In this document: positions 1 through 8,899 of the stretch, piece by piece
How positions within the stretch are numbered: the first letter of the stretch is position 1
How the letters are laid out: every line of letters starts with the position of its first letter
From: Pollutimonas sp963706785
GTDB taxonomy: Bacteria > Pseudomonadota > Gammaproteobacteria > Burkholderiales > Burkholderiaceae_B
Assembly: GCA_963706785.1 (NCBI GenBank)
Contig: CAVPNJ010000002.1
Span: 124,001-188,000 of the forward strand
Direction of reading: 5' to 3'
Length of the DNA: 64,000 bases
The notes under the pieces: generated by a model
Database searches by the model: none
What the model saw: only the letters and a program-made list of their open reading frames with translations
Told to the model about the DNA's origin: nothing
Position numbers and translations under genes: made by a program

Positions 1-355
1 GGCTACCGTTGGCGTAAAGCAGCAATGGCGGATCGTGGATGTCGAGCAACATGCGCGGATAGGCAGGGTCGGCCAGGGTGATCAAGTGATGGCCCGGATG
101 CTGCAGCCATTGCAGGGTATCGTCGATCGCGGCCTGCGTATGGTCGCTGGGAGCCTGGCGCAATTGGCGAGCCAATTCGACGGGTAGATACTTGCCAAGA
201 GCGGCGGCAGGCAGAGCATAGATATCCTGTGGCAGCCCTATTGAAGCGAGAAGGCTGCGCGCTTGAGCCGGCCCAAGCCCGGGTTCAAGTGACAGGCGTA
301 TCCATGCGCTGAGCTCTTCGGAGGATGATGTCAGGTGCATGCGGTAGTGTGGCAT
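1..355 (-). CDS. dprA: DNA-processing protein DprA, N-terminal part (runs off window)
   Basis: The minus-strand frame from an ATG at 355 is open to the window edge, giving about 118 residues. It ends in the stretch DPAYPRMLLDIHDPPLLLY, which is characteristic of the DprA/Smf N-terminal region just before the Rossmann-like fold. DprA loads RecA on incoming single-stranded DNA during natural transformation. The ssDNA-binding core lies outside the window, so it cannot be judged. An in-frame ATG five codons downstream (340) is an alternative start. It is divergent from def, as in related Burkholderiales. Confidence 0.85.
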   Translation of the reverse strand, partial: MPHYRMHLTSSSEELSAWIRLSLEPGLGPAQARSLLASIGLPQDIYALPAAALGKYLPVELARQLRQAPSDHTQAAIDDTLQWLQHPGHHLITLADPAYPRMLLDIHDPPLLLYANGS

Positions 356-453
356 AGCCCGACAGGTTTCGGGAGCGACGCGAACCAAAAAGTCATAGTG
401 AAGGCAAATTTTGTTTTATCATAGAGACTTACACGAATTATCGGATCAGTTTC

Positions 454-966
454 ATGGCTTTATTACCTATCCTTCGATACCCCGACCCTCGCTTGCACAA
501 AGTCGCCAAGCCGGTTCAGGTCGTCGACGACCGCATACGCACGCTTGTTCGCGACATGGCCGAAACCATGTACGACGCTCCCGGCGTGGGTTTGGCTGCC
601 ACTCAGGTCGATGTACACGAACGGGTGGTTGTCATCGACGTGTCTGAAGACAGTAACGATTTGCGCGTGCTCATAAACCCTGAAATCATTTGGAAAAGTG
701 AAGAGACCCAGGTTTATGAAGAAGGCTGTCTTTCAGTGCCCGGCATTTACGATGAAGTCGAGCGTGCCGCCCGCATTCAGGTGCGTACGCTGAACGAACA
801 GGGACAAACTATTGAGTTCGACGCCGAAGGCCTTTTGGCGGTCTGCGTCCAGCACGAACTAGACCACCTTATGGGTAAAGTGTTTGTCGAGTATTTGTCA
901 CCGTTGAAACAGAACCGCATCAAGACGCGGCTGCGCAAACAAGAGCGCGAAGCCATGAAGGCTTGA
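454..966 (+). CDS. def: Peptide deformylase
   Basis: A 170-residue protein that removes the formyl group from the initiator Met of new proteins in the cytoplasm. All three family motifs are present: GVGLAATQ (residues 44-51), EGCLSVP (90-96) and QHELDHLMG (133-141). These supply the metal ligands Cys92, His134 and His138 and the catalytic Glu135. Length fits the usual range of about 170. It is followed 56 bp downstream by fmt, which adds the formyl group to Met-tRNA, the standard def-fmt pairing. Confidence 0.97.
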   Translation: MALLPILRYPDPRLHKVAKPVQVVDDRIRTLVRDMAETMYDAPGVGLAATQVDVHERVVVIDVSEDSNDLRVLINPEIIWKSEETQVYEEGCLSVPGIYDEVERAARIQVRTLNEQGQTIEFDAEGLLAVCVQHELDHLMGKVFVEYLSPLKQNRIKTRLRKQEREAMKA

Positions 967-1022
967 TGCCGCTTCACCCTCAGTTGGTATCATGCCAGTT
1001 CTACCTTTGAATTGGCTTTACT

Positions 1023-2006
1023 ATGCGTATTGTATTCGCTGGCACCCCAGAGTTCGCCGGATTAGCTCTTGATGCCATCCTCTCGGCGGGGCATCAAGTT
1101 CCTTTAGTGCTGACCCAGCCCGATCGACCGTCGGGCCGCGGACTCAAACTTACTCCCAGTGCTGTGAAGGAAAGGGCGCTCGCCGCCAATATCCCGGTAT
1201 GCCAGCCGCGCAGTCTGCGCCTCGACGGTAAATATTCCGACGATGCCCAAGCCGCAAGGGCGGCTCTGCTCGATGCTGCACCCGAACTGCTGGTCGTCGC
1301 GGCTTACGGACTTATCCTGCCTGAGTGGGTGCTGTCTTTACCGACTTACGGCTGTTTTAATATCCATGCCAGCCTACTGCCGCGATGGCGCGGCGCGGCG
1401 CCCATTCAACGCGCCATTGAAGCGGGTGATCAACTAACGGGCATCACCATCATGCTGATGGACGAGGGCCTGGACACCGGGGCAATGTTGCTCACCAAGA
1501 CTCTTCCGATTACGGCTCAGCATAATGCTGCCAGGCTGCATGATGAGCTTGCCGCGCTGGGGGCTGAGGCGATCGTTCAGGCATTGGAAGGTTTACAGAA
1601 GGGGACGCTGGTATCGAGGCCTCAGCCAGACGAGGGCATTACTTACGCCGCCAAACTCACTAAGGCAGAGGCCCCGCTCGATTTCACCCTGTCTGCAGTC
1701 GTTCTGGCACGCCGGATTCGCGCTTTCGATCCTGTCCCGGGGGCGACAATCCTGCTGCCTGGACTGACCGATCCAGTAAAGGTCTGGAATGCGCAAGCTC
1801 TGGCAAAGGAAGATTGCGATAGCGCGCCGAGCAAACAGGCTGAAGCCAGTCATTCTTCAGGAGCTCCGGGCCAAGTGCTGCGGTATGGTGCGCACGGTAT
1901 AGATGTTGCGACTGCCGATGGCATTCTGCGTCTGCTCGAGCTACAGAAGGCAGGGGGTAAACGGCAGCCGGTTGCCGCATTTGTGCAGGGCTGGCAGCAC
2001 ATATAA
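1023..2006 (+). CDS. fmt: Methionyl-tRNA formyltransferase
   Basis: A 327-residue enzyme that transfers a formyl group from 10-formyl-THF to initiator Met-tRNA. The N-terminal Rossmann-type domain starts MRIVFAGTPEFAGLAL. The catalytic region carries HASLLPRWRGAAPIQRAI, where Asn/His before SLLP is the formyltransferase signature, and then MDEGLDTG. The C-terminal OB-like domain is present (about residues 205-327). Length is typical. It lies directly downstream of def and 24 bp before a methyltransferase gene, so the three probably share a transcript. Confidence 0.97.
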   Translation: MRIVFAGTPEFAGLALDAILSAGHQVPLVLTQPDRPSGRGLKLTPSAVKERALAANIPVCQPRSLRLDGKYSDDAQAARAALLDAAPELLVVAAYGLILPEWVLSLPTYGCFNIHASLLPRWRGAAPIQRAIEAGDQLTGITIMLMDEGLDTGAMLLTKTLPITAQHNAARLHDELAALGAEAIVQALEGLQKGTLVSRPQPDEGITYAAKLTKAEAPLDFTLSAVVLARRIRAFDPVPGATILLPGLTDPVKVWNAQALAKEDCDSAPSKQAEASHSSGAPGQVLRYGAHGIDVATADGILRLLELQKAGGKRQPVAAFVQGWQHI

Positions 2007-2030
2007 GACCCAGATAACGGAGAATTCTCT

Positions 2031-2663
2031 ATGGTCAGCAAAGTCAGCGACTTGCGCACGATTTCGACAGCGACACTGGATTATTACAATCAGCACGCCG
2101 AAGGTTTCGAAACGGGTACCCGTGATCATGACGTCAGCCAGAACATAGCGGCTTTGCTTCGACATATTGATGCGGTACCTCCCTATCGCATCCTGGATTT
2201 CGGCTGCGGGCCAGGGCGAGATCTGAAGTCCTTTACTCAGTTAGGACACGTGGCTACGGGGCTGGACGGCTCCGAGGCATTTGTTTCCATGGCGCGGGCG
2301 CAGACGGGATGCGAAGTGCTGCATCAGGACTTTCTGGCGTTGGATTTGCCGACGGCTTGGTTCGACGGTATTTTTGCCAATGCTTCGTTGTTTCACGTGC
2401 CGAGCAACGCTTTGCCCCGGGTACTCGGGCAACTGCACGATGCCTTGAAACAGGGCGGAGTTCTGTTTAGTTCAAATCCGCGGGGCGACAATCAGGAGGG
2501 CTGGAGCGGTGGCCGCTATGGTGCGTATCACGATCTGAATAACTGGCGCCGATTGATGACTGCCGCGCACTTCGTCGAGCTGGAGCATTATTATCGGCCT
2601 GCAGGGGTTCCGCGCGATCAGCAACATTGGCTGGCCAGCGTTTGGCGTAAGTCAGCCCTCTAG
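2031..2663 (+). CDS. Class I SAM-dependent methyltransferase
   Basis: A 210-residue soluble protein. The SAM-binding motif I is clear at about residues 55-62 (LDFGCGPGRD), followed by an acidic motif II region (GLDGSEAF). Later segments (DGIFANASLFHV and GGVLFSSNPRG) fit motifs IV-VI of the UbiE/Tehb-like fold. The substrate cannot be deduced. It begins 24 bp after fmt, with GGAGAATTCT as an upstream ribosome binding site, and is probably the last gene of the def-fmt unit. Confidence 0.85.
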   Translation: MVSKVSDLRTISTATLDYYNQHAEGFETGTRDHDVSQNIAALLRHIDAVPPYRILDFGCGPGRDLKSFTQLGHVATGLDGSEAFVSMARAQTGCEVLHQDFLALDLPTAWFDGIFANASLFHVPSNALPRVLGQLHDALKQGGVLFSSNPRGDNQEGWSGGRYGAYHDLNNWRRLMTAAHFVELEHYYRPAGVPRDQQHWLASVWRKSAL

Positions 2664-2685
2664 GTGCGCCTGCCACCGCAGGTCT

Positions 2686-3480
2686 TTAACGCGCCAAGAG
2701 TTTGATGTAAAACTTGGCATTATGTGTGGTTCGGCTGACGTTGTCTTTCAAGGTAGCTAGTTCTCGGCGCACCGAGTCGCGGAGTCTGCGTTTGCTGCCA
2801 GATGCCGCTACATTGATGGATGATTCGAAATCGTCTTCCTGGGTGACGCAAACAGGTTCAATACCTATGGCTTCAACCTTGTGATCGTAAAAACGATCCA
2901 TAGTGTTGTCCACTGGATAGATCCACTCAGCACAATAGTCCAGCAAAATGTTGGCCGCCCGCGGGGTCAGCATATATCCCGTCGTTCCGGCAAAACCCTT
3001 TGCGAATTTCTTCACCGTGAAGGGGCCGATTTCTTCTATGACGCGACCGGATTGATTTGCTATTTTCCGACTAGGCTGCAACCACACGAGTTCGTGCCTT
3101 TTCGAAAACTGCTCCAGGTTTTCGCAAAACGACATGAAAGGGGGTAGCAGAATCGCATCATCTTCCAAAACTATGATCGGTGTATTTGTTTGCGAGCACT
3201 TTTCCCATAAAAGGTAGTGGCTGGCAAAACAGCCTAATTGGGAAAGGCGCAGCGAGGCATTTAGTCCTCTGCGGGACGCTCGCTTCTTATCGTTGTACTT
3301 TTCGAACAAATAGTGATCGGGATCCTCACTGCCGTAAATTGCGTCGAAAAACTCAAAGGGAAGCTGTAAGCCGTCGAGTTGTTGCTGCATGAATGATCGT
3401 CGATCCTGCGCTGCTTGCAAGCTTATGACATATATAGCGAGTTTCGGCACGTGCTGCCCAGATGAAAGGTAAATGCGCAT
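2686..3480 (-). CDS. Glycosyltransferase family 25 (LPS-type) protein
   Basis: A 264-residue protein with the GT25 layout. It has an N-terminal YVISLQAAQDRRSFMQQQL segment (nucleotide-sugar site), a FFDAIYG motif, and the acidic motif IIVLEDDAILL near residues 100-110. Members add galactose or similar sugars to LPS/LOS outer core at the cytoplasmic membrane. No signal peptide or membrane helix is seen. It stands alone on the minus strand between def-fmt-linked genes and a carbonic anhydrase-like gene, but LPS core genes waaC and waaA are 3-4 kb away. The acceptor sugar is unknown. Confidence 0.8.
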   Translation of the reverse strand: MRIYLSSGQHVPKLAIYVISLQAAQDRRSFMQQQLDGLQLPFEFFDAIYGSEDPDHYLFEKYNDKKRASRRGLNASLRLSQLGCFASHYLLWEKCSQTNTPIIVLEDDAILLPPFMSFCENLEQFSKRHELVWLQPSRKIANQSGRVIEEIGPFTVKKFAKGFAGTTGYMLTPRAANILLDYCAEWIYPVDNTMDRFYDHKVEAIGIEPVCVTQEDDFESSINVAASGSKRRLRDSVRRELATLKDNVSRTTHNAKFYIKLLAR

Positions 3481-3632
3481 CGTACGCGCGAATGCAGCCG
3501 GCCGAAATAAAATCGCCTCAAAACATGCAACTAAAAGTTAATATAATGAGTGCCGATGGGTCTTTTCGAGGGTCAATTCTTGGTAGTGCCTGTGCTACGA
3601 TCCTTGCAGCACCCAATTAACGGAGACAAAAT

Positions 3633-4154
3633 ATGACCTGCTACCGCCTAGGCGACTCGATCCCTTCGATACACGATACTGCTTACGTGGCAGCTGAAGC
3701 CACCGTCATCGGGCGGGTGACTATGGCGGCTCACAGCAGTATATGGTCAGGCGCCGTCATCCGCGGCGATAACGAACCGATTGTGGTGGGCGAAGGGTCG
3801 AATATACAAGAAGGTGCGGTGCTGCATACCGATCCGGGATGCCCCCTCACCATCGGTGAGAAGGTAACGATAGGCCATCAGGCAATGTTGCACGGCTGCA
3901 CGATTGAAGACGGCGCACTAATTGGCATACAAGCCATCGTCCTGAACAGGGCCGTAATAGGAAAAAATAGTCTAGTGGGTGCCGGTGCGGTAGTCACCGA
4001 AGGCAAGGTGTTCCCCGAGCGCTCTCTGATTCTGGGTTCGCCCGCCAAAGTGGTACGCACCCTCAGTGATGACGACGTTGCCAATCTACAAAGGAATGCG
4101 CAAGGGTATGCCGAGCGCGCAGCGCGCTTTAAAACTGATCTTGTTGCAATTTAG
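3633..4154 (+). CDS. Gamma-carbonic anhydrase-like hexapeptide-repeat protein (YrdA family)
   Basis: A 173-residue left-handed beta-helix protein with many hexapeptide repeats (for example VIGRVTMAAHSSIW, VTIGHQAMLHGCTIEDGALIG, AVIGKNSLVGAGAVV). The three metal-binding histidines expected of gamma-carbonic anhydrases are present, one in the VLHTDP segment and two in GHQAMLHGC. An NE/RGDNEPI segment supplies the conserved Arg-Asp pair. Many YrdA/PaaY-like members show weak or no carbonic anhydrase activity, so a CoA-thioester role is possible. The start is supported by GGAG in ACGGAGACAAAAT. Confidence 0.88.
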   Translation: MTCYRLGDSIPSIHDTAYVAAEATVIGRVTMAAHSSIWSGAVIRGDNEPIVVGEGSNIQEGAVLHTDPGCPLTIGEKVTIGHQAMLHGCTIEDGALIGIQAIVLNRAVIGKNSLVGAGAVVTEGKVFPERSLILGSPAKVVRTLSDDDVANLQRNAQGYAERAARFKTDLVAI

Positions 4155-4167
4155 CGTGCCGAGGGTG

Positions 4168-4380
4168 CTAACTTAGATTGTCTTGTGCCCACTTTTCACA
4201 GTCGCGCGCCAAATCCATCATGTGTTTGATGATCTGCACCTCTGACTGACCTTGTTGACGGCCGCGCTCACTAAAAATTTCCATGCTTTCCGCAGTGGGA
4301 AACCAGTCTAACTCGGGCTGCAGTTCCAGCCCATTTGCATGTTTGATATTGCCATTAGGCAAGATATACCAGGTAGTCAT
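4168..4380 (-). CDS. Small conserved-type protein of unknown function
   Basis: A 70-residue acidic soluble protein with no Cys, signal peptide or membrane helix. It begins MTTWYILPNGNIKHANGLEL and is rich in Glu and Gln. The gene ends 14 bp from the end of the carbonic anhydrase-like gene (convergent). Its start faces the divergent D-2-hydroxyacid dehydrogenase 30 bp away. I do not recognise a domain. Its tight fit between two real genes and its coding-like composition support it as a gene. Confidence 0.6.
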   Translation of the reverse strand: MTTWYILPNGNIKHANGLELQPELDWFPTAESMEIFSERGRQQGQSEVQIIKHMMDLARDCEKWAQDNLS

Positions 4381-4409
4381 AGCTTAATAATAAGATCCAA
4401 AGGATTGTT

Positions 4410-5381
4410 ATGCATATCGTTATACCCGATGATTATCAAGACTGTGTACGGCATCTCGATAGTTTTTCCAAGCTCGATGGGCATCAGGTAACTATCTTCA
4501 ATGATAGTGCGACCAACGTAGATGATCTTGCCGCGCGCTTTGCGGGCGTCCAGGCACTGGTACTGATTCGCGAACGCACCCGAATTACTGCTGAACTACT
4601 CGACAAACTGCCAGATCTGAGGGTAATCAGTCAAACAGCGAAAGTATCCGGCCATATTGATCTCGATGCCTGCACTGCGCGGGGGATCGCTGTCGTCGAA
4701 GGCTTTGGCGGGCCTACCGCCACGGCGGAACTCGCCTGGACACTCATTATGGCTAGCCGCCGTTATTTGGTTCCCGAGGTCAACCGGCTTAATGGCGGAT
4801 CCTGGCAAGGTTTTCTGGGCCATCAGTTATATGGGCAAACTCTGGGGGTCTGGAGCTACGGGCGCATCGGGAAATTGGTAGCCGGCTATGGCAGGGCATT
4901 TGGTATGAAGGTTTGGGTCTGGGGCCGTAACGAATCCATAGAACGGGCCAAGGCCGATGGCTTCGATGTAGCGCCATCGCGCGAACAGTTTTTCGCCGAC
5001 AGCGATGTCCTTTCGATTCATTTGCGGCTCAATGCCGATACTGAAGGCATAATCACGCACGCTGATCTTGCGCGAATGAAAAAGACTGCGCTTTTTGTGA
5101 ATACCAGCCGGGCCGAGTTGGTTGCGTCCGGCGCCTTGGCTAATGCGCTTGATGCCGGTCGGCCCGGTTTCGCCGCAGTCGACGTTTATGAAAACGAACC
5201 AGTATTGGGTGCCAAGCATCCCTTACTTAATCGCGTCAATGTATTGTGCACTCCGCATATCGGATATGTCGAGCGCGAGAGTTACGAGCTCTACCTGGGC
5301 ACGGCTTTCGACAACCTTCTGGCGTTTTGTGCCGAGCGGCCGGTCAACGTGGTGAACCCCGATTTTGCTTGCCATATATAA
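4410..5381 (+). CDS. D-2-hydroxyacid dehydrogenase family protein
   Basis: A 323-residue NAD(P)-dependent oxidoreductase of the phosphoglycerate/formate dehydrogenase superfamily. The NAD-binding motif reads GVWSYGRIGKLVAGYG (GxxxxGxIG form). The catalytic Arg lies in VNTSRAELV, the Glu in VDVYENEPV and the His in TPHIGYVERESYE. The N-terminal substrate domain includes LVLIRERTRI. Substrate is not predictable. AAAGGA six bases before the ATG gives a good ribosome binding site. It is followed by an EamA exporter gene, possibly cotranscribed. Confidence 0.92.
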   Translation: MHIVIPDDYQDCVRHLDSFSKLDGHQVTIFNDSATNVDDLAARFAGVQALVLIRERTRITAELLDKLPDLRVISQTAKVSGHIDLDACTARGIAVVEGFGGPTATAELAWTLIMASRRYLVPEVNRLNGGSWQGFLGHQLYGQTLGVWSYGRIGKLVAGYGRAFGMKVWVWGRNESIERAKADGFDVAPSREQFFADSDVLSIHLRLNADTEGIITHADLARMKKTALFVNTSRAELVASGALANALDAGRPGFAAVDVYENEPVLGAKHPLLNRVNVLCTPHIGYVERESYELYLGTAFDNLLAFCAERPVNVVNPDFACHI

Positions 5382-5488
5382 GCCGTTTATGAGCGCTATC
5401 CATGAGGCCCGACATGCCACGGGCTAATTGCAGCTCGAGAGTTGCCGCGTCAAAGCCGTCGGCTGAAAACCTTTATGACCATAAGGCG

Positions 5489-6400
5489 ATGCCAAAGACT
5501 ACTTTACCGTATGGTGCTACGCGCCCTATTGCCGGGATCCTGCTGTTGGTGGCATCGACTGTCGCGTTGTCGACTCTGGATGCAAGTGGAAAATGGGTAA
5601 TGGCGGCAGGTGTTTCCTTGCTGGCGCTGTGCTGGGTTCGTTATGTCGTTCACCTTTTGCTGGTGTTGGCGCTGGTTCTGCCTGTACGCGGAGTGGCGGT
5701 GTTGCGCAGTGTCCGGCCGCGGGCGCAACTTTTGCGCGGTTCGGTCATGTTGCTGGCGACCTTATCGTTCTTCAATACTCTGCGTTACCTGCCTCAGGCA
5801 GAGGCCACAGCGATCAACTTCCTGGCGCCTTTAATTATGCTGTCTGTCGCGCCCTGGCTTCTAAAGGAAGCGGCCCGGATTTCACGATGGCTAGCCGCGG
5901 CTGCCGGTTTCGTGGGTGTCCTAATCATCATCCGGCCTGATGGCGGGCTCGATCCAGTGGGAACTTTATCCGGATTGCTCACTGCTTTCCTGTTCGCCGG
6001 GCAGTTCATTGCAACACGCCGTGTGGCGGTCGACGATCCGCTCACCACATTGGTCTGGAGCGGCGCAGTGGGCAGTGTTTGCCTGAGCTTGGCATTGCCA
6101 TTCATTCTTCCGGCCTTCTGGCCTTTATTTCTGGTTCTGGATCCGGGGCACTGGGTCATCCTGGTCTCAACCGGCTTTTGGGGGGCGGCAGGGCACTTGC
6201 TGCAAATCCAGGCATATCGGCACGCACCAGCCTCGATGCTGGCGCCATTTATCTATCTGCAGATTATCAGCGCCGCAACGTTGGGCTGGCTTATCTGGGG
6301 CCAATTCCCGGATCCCCTGACATGGCTTGGAATCGGCATTATCTGCGCAAGTGGAATATCTCTGGGGGCATGGGAATGGCGTGCGCGAAAACGGCCTTGA
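5489..6400 (+). CDS. DMT-superfamily (EamA-type) transporter
   Basis: Inner-membrane protein of about 303 residues with ten predicted hydrophobic segments arranged as two EamA repeats, each about 140 residues. Examples are IAGILLLVASTVALSTLDA near the start and LLTAFLFAGQFIATRR opening the second repeat. The frame is open further upstream to an ATG at 5402, but that 29-residue extension is polar and unlike the family. The ATG at 5489 places the first helix directly at the N-terminus, so it is preferred. Members export metabolites or amino acids; the substrate is unknown. Confidence 0.85.
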   Translation: MPKTTLPYGATRPIAGILLLVASTVALSTLDASGKWVMAAGVSLLALCWVRYVVHLLLVLALVLPVRGVAVLRSVRPRAQLLRGSVMLLATLSFFNTLRYLPQAEATAINFLAPLIMLSVAPWLLKEAARISRWLAAAAGFVGVLIIIRPDGGLDPVGTLSGLLTAFLFAGQFIATRRVAVDDPLTTLVWSGAVGSVCLSLALPFILPAFWPLFLVLDPGHWVILVSTGFWGAAGHLLQIQAYRHAPASMLAPFIYLQIISAATLGWLIWGQFPDPLTWLGIGIICASGISLGAWEWRARKRP

Positions 6401-6477
6401 ACAATTTCCGGATGGGTCGCAGGCATTGACCGCCGTCTGCGATATCGTTGCATGGCGGTTGACTTTATAATCGGCGC

Positions 6478-7476
6478 ATGACGAAAAAAATCCTTATTGT
6501 CCGGACGTCTTCGTTAGGCGACTTGGTGCATATGCTGCCGGCGATATCCGATATCGCGCGGCACGTCCCGGGTGCGCGAATTGATTGGATAGTCGAAGAA
6601 AGCTTTGCCGAGATTCCCGCATGGCATCCAGCCGTCCACGAAGTCATTTCGGTAGCGCACCGCCGTTGGCGCAAGCATTGGTGGTCGGCCGAAACGCGTG
6701 CGGCCCGTGTGGCGCTGCGCAACAATCTGGATGCCCGCAATTACGACGTGGTGCTCGATATGCAGGCCTTGATGAAATCCGTATGGCTTGTTCGGCAAAC
6801 CCATGGGGTCCGCCACGGCTTAGATCGCCGCTCGGCGCGCGAGCCCTTGGCTTCGTTCTTTTATGATGTAAAGCACGCAGTTAATTTCTGGCAGCCTGCG
6901 GTGCAGCGGCAGCGTGAACTTGCTGCGGCGGCCTTTGGCTATGCTTTTGAAGGCGAACCCGATTTTGGACTTGACCGCATCACCAAGGATGTAGAAATAC
7001 AGCCTTATGCAGTTATCATGCCGTCGGCCAGCCGCGACGATAAGCTTTGGCCCGAAGCCGATTGGAAGAAAGTGTTCGGGCGCTTACACGAGCATGGTCT
7101 GGATTTAAAGCTGTTATCGGGAAGCCCCTCCGAAACGGAAAGGGCGGCATTGCTGGTTGCAGGTAACTCGCGTGGCGAGGTCTTGCCGCGCATGGGCTTG
7201 ACCGATGTTGCCAAAGTTTTAGCCGGTGCGCGCATCATGGTGGGGCTAGATAGCGGCCTTACTCACTTGTCTGCGGGATTGGGGCGGCCAACCATTGGCA
7301 TATACAAGGCATCTACTCCTGTGCGTACGCCCCTAGAAGGTCCGGCTTATACGGCTAGCCTGGGCGAGCGTGGCAATGCGCCCTCAGCCGAAACCGTATT
7401 AAGTGCAGTCGATCAGGCGCTTGCTTTCGATGTGTCGGCGCATGCCGACTTCCCCGGCGGAGCCGCCCCGGTATAA
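6478..7476 (+). CDS. waaC: LPS heptosyltransferase I
   Basis: A 332-residue GT9-family enzyme that adds the first L-glycero-D-manno-heptose to Kdo of the LPS inner core, on the cytoplasmic face of the inner membrane. The N-terminus ILIVRTSSLGDLVHMLPAI is the WaaC signature and includes the catalytic Asp. The C-terminal nucleotide-sugar site reads MVGLDSGLTHLSAGLGRPTIG. A TATAAT sequence lies only 7 bp before the ATG, so a very short leader is possible, but no clear -35 box is seen. waaA follows 98 bp downstream. Confidence 0.95.
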   Translation: MTKKILIVRTSSLGDLVHMLPAISDIARHVPGARIDWIVEESFAEIPAWHPAVHEVISVAHRRWRKHWWSAETRAARVALRNNLDARNYDVVLDMQALMKSVWLVRQTHGVRHGLDRRSAREPLASFFYDVKHAVNFWQPAVQRQRELAAAAFGYAFEGEPDFGLDRITKDVEIQPYAVIMPSASRDDKLWPEADWKKVFGRLHEHGLDLKLLSGSPSETERAALLVAGNSRGEVLPRMGLTDVAKVLAGARIMVGLDSGLTHLSAGLGRPTIGIYKASTPVRTPLEGPAYTASLGERGNAPSAETVLSAVDQALAFDVSAHADFPGGAAPV

Positions 7477-7574
7477 ATGTCGCTGTACCGTTTTTTGACC
7501 CAATGACGCGGTAGTTATGCTTCGGCTAGACTCATCAACTTGGTAGTCCCCGTTAGAGCCATCGGCGCATATCT

Positions 7575-8897
7575 TTGAATCTATTCTTTTACACCGTTCT
7601 CATCCGATTGTTGTCGCCCGGCTTGCTAGCCTGGATGGCGATACGCGCCCGTCGCTCCGGAGGCAACTGGGAAGTGTGTTCAGGCGCCCGTTTTGGACAC
7701 TACTCAGAATCTCGGCCCATTGATAATCCCGTGTGGGTTCACGCCGTCAGTCTCGGAGAGACTCGAGCTGCGCAGCCGTTCATACAGTCTTTACTAGATC
7801 AGGGCGAAAACGTTTTGCTCACCCATTTGACCATCACGGGGCGTGCCGAGGGTGAACGCGCATTTGCACAGGCAATCCAGCAAGGCCGCCTGGTTCAGCA
7901 ATGGTTGCCTTATGATTTTCCGGGCAGTACGCGAAGGTTCATCGCTCATTATCGACCTCGCGCCGGCGTCCTGATTGAACGCGAGGTCTGGCCTAATTTG
8001 CTGGCCGCGGCGCGTAGTGCACAGGTGCCCATGCTATTGGCCAGCGCACGCTTCTCTGAAAATTCTTTGCGTCAGACCTTGCGTGCGGGTAGTGTTATGC
8101 GCGACGCTTATGCTAGTTTCGACGCAGTGTATGCGCAGACTTTGCATGACGCTCAGCGGTTGGAACAGGTCGGCGCGTCAGGTGTACGGGTCTCGGGCAA
8201 CTTCAAATTCGATATTTCCTTGCCACCCGATAAAGTATTAAGGGGCCGGCAATTCGCCGCGGGCTTGCCACGCAAAATCATAGTCATCGCCAGCACTCGC
8301 GAAGGCGAAGACGAAATGTTTGTCCAAGCCATCGCTCACCAGGTAAAGCGCGCCTACGCGCAGGGCATCGACATCGACGAGCAAGTTCTGTATTGCCTGA
8401 TTCCCAGACACCCCGAGCGGTTCGATTCTGCAGCCAATCTTCTTCAGAAAGCGGGCCTGGCCTTTGTCAGGCGTTCGCAGCTCATCGAGATGGGCGACTG
8501 TACTGCGACGGCGCTGCGGGCCTGCAGCGACGCCGCGGTGCTGCTAGGCGATAGCTTAGGCGAAATGACGCGCTATTACGCTTCGGCACAGGTCGCGATT
8601 ATTGCGGGTAGTTTTGCTCCGCTGGGGGGACAAAACCTGATCGAAGCCTGTGCGGCAGGGGTTCCCGTTCTTGTAGGGCCGCACACGCGTAATTTCGAGC
8701 AGGCCGTCATAGATGCGATTAACGAAGGCGCTGCCATGCGCGTGCCCAATGCCGACGCTGCACTTCAAACCGCATTGCAATTGCTTGGCGATCCACAGCG
8801 GCTGACTCGTATGGGTCAAGCGGGCGCTCATTGGGTTCAAAAGCACGCCGGTGCCGTTGCTAGAGTATTGGCAGGCCTGAACGAAATCAAAAACTGA
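7575..8897 (+). CDS. waaA: 3-deoxy-D-manno-octulosonic acid (Kdo) transferase
   Basis: A 440-residue GT30 enzyme that adds Kdo to lipid IVA. It has an N-terminal membrane anchor (NLFFYTVLIRLLSPGLLAWMAIRA), then VHAVSLGETRAA with the catalytic Glu, IEREVWPNLL, and a C-terminal GGQNLIEACAAGVPVLVGPH donor-site motif. The start appears to be TTG at 7575, because the family-typical N-terminus begins immediately after it and no in-frame ATG lies close by. waaC is upstream. The 3' end is only 2 bp from the end of convergent galU. Confidence 0.94.
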   Translation: MNLFFYTVLIRLLSPGLLAWMAIRARRSGGNWEVCSGARFGHYSESRPIDNPVWVHAVSLGETRAAQPFIQSLLDQGENVLLTHLTITGRAEGERAFAQAIQQGRLVQQWLPYDFPGSTRRFIAHYRPRAGVLIEREVWPNLLAAARSAQVPMLLASARFSENSLRQTLRAGSVMRDAYASFDAVYAQTLHDAQRLEQVGASGVRVSGNFKFDISLPPDKVLRGRQFAAGLPRKIIVIASTREGEDEMFVQAIAHQVKRAYAQGIDIDEQVLYCLIPRHPERFDSAANLLQKAGLAFVRRSQLIEMGDCTATALRACSDAAVLLGDSLGEMTRYYASAQVAIIAGSFAPLGGQNLIEACAAGVPVLVGPHTRNFEQAVIDAINEGAAMRVPNADAALQTALQLLGDPQRLTRMGQAGAHWVQKHAGAVARVLAGLNEIKN

Positions 8898-8899
8898 GG

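Noticed and set aside
6466..6471. Promoter -10 box (TATAAT) for waaC
   Set aside because: It is only 7 bp before the ATG and no -35 sequence lies at suitable spacing; it would require a leaderless mRNA, so it was not listed as a feature.
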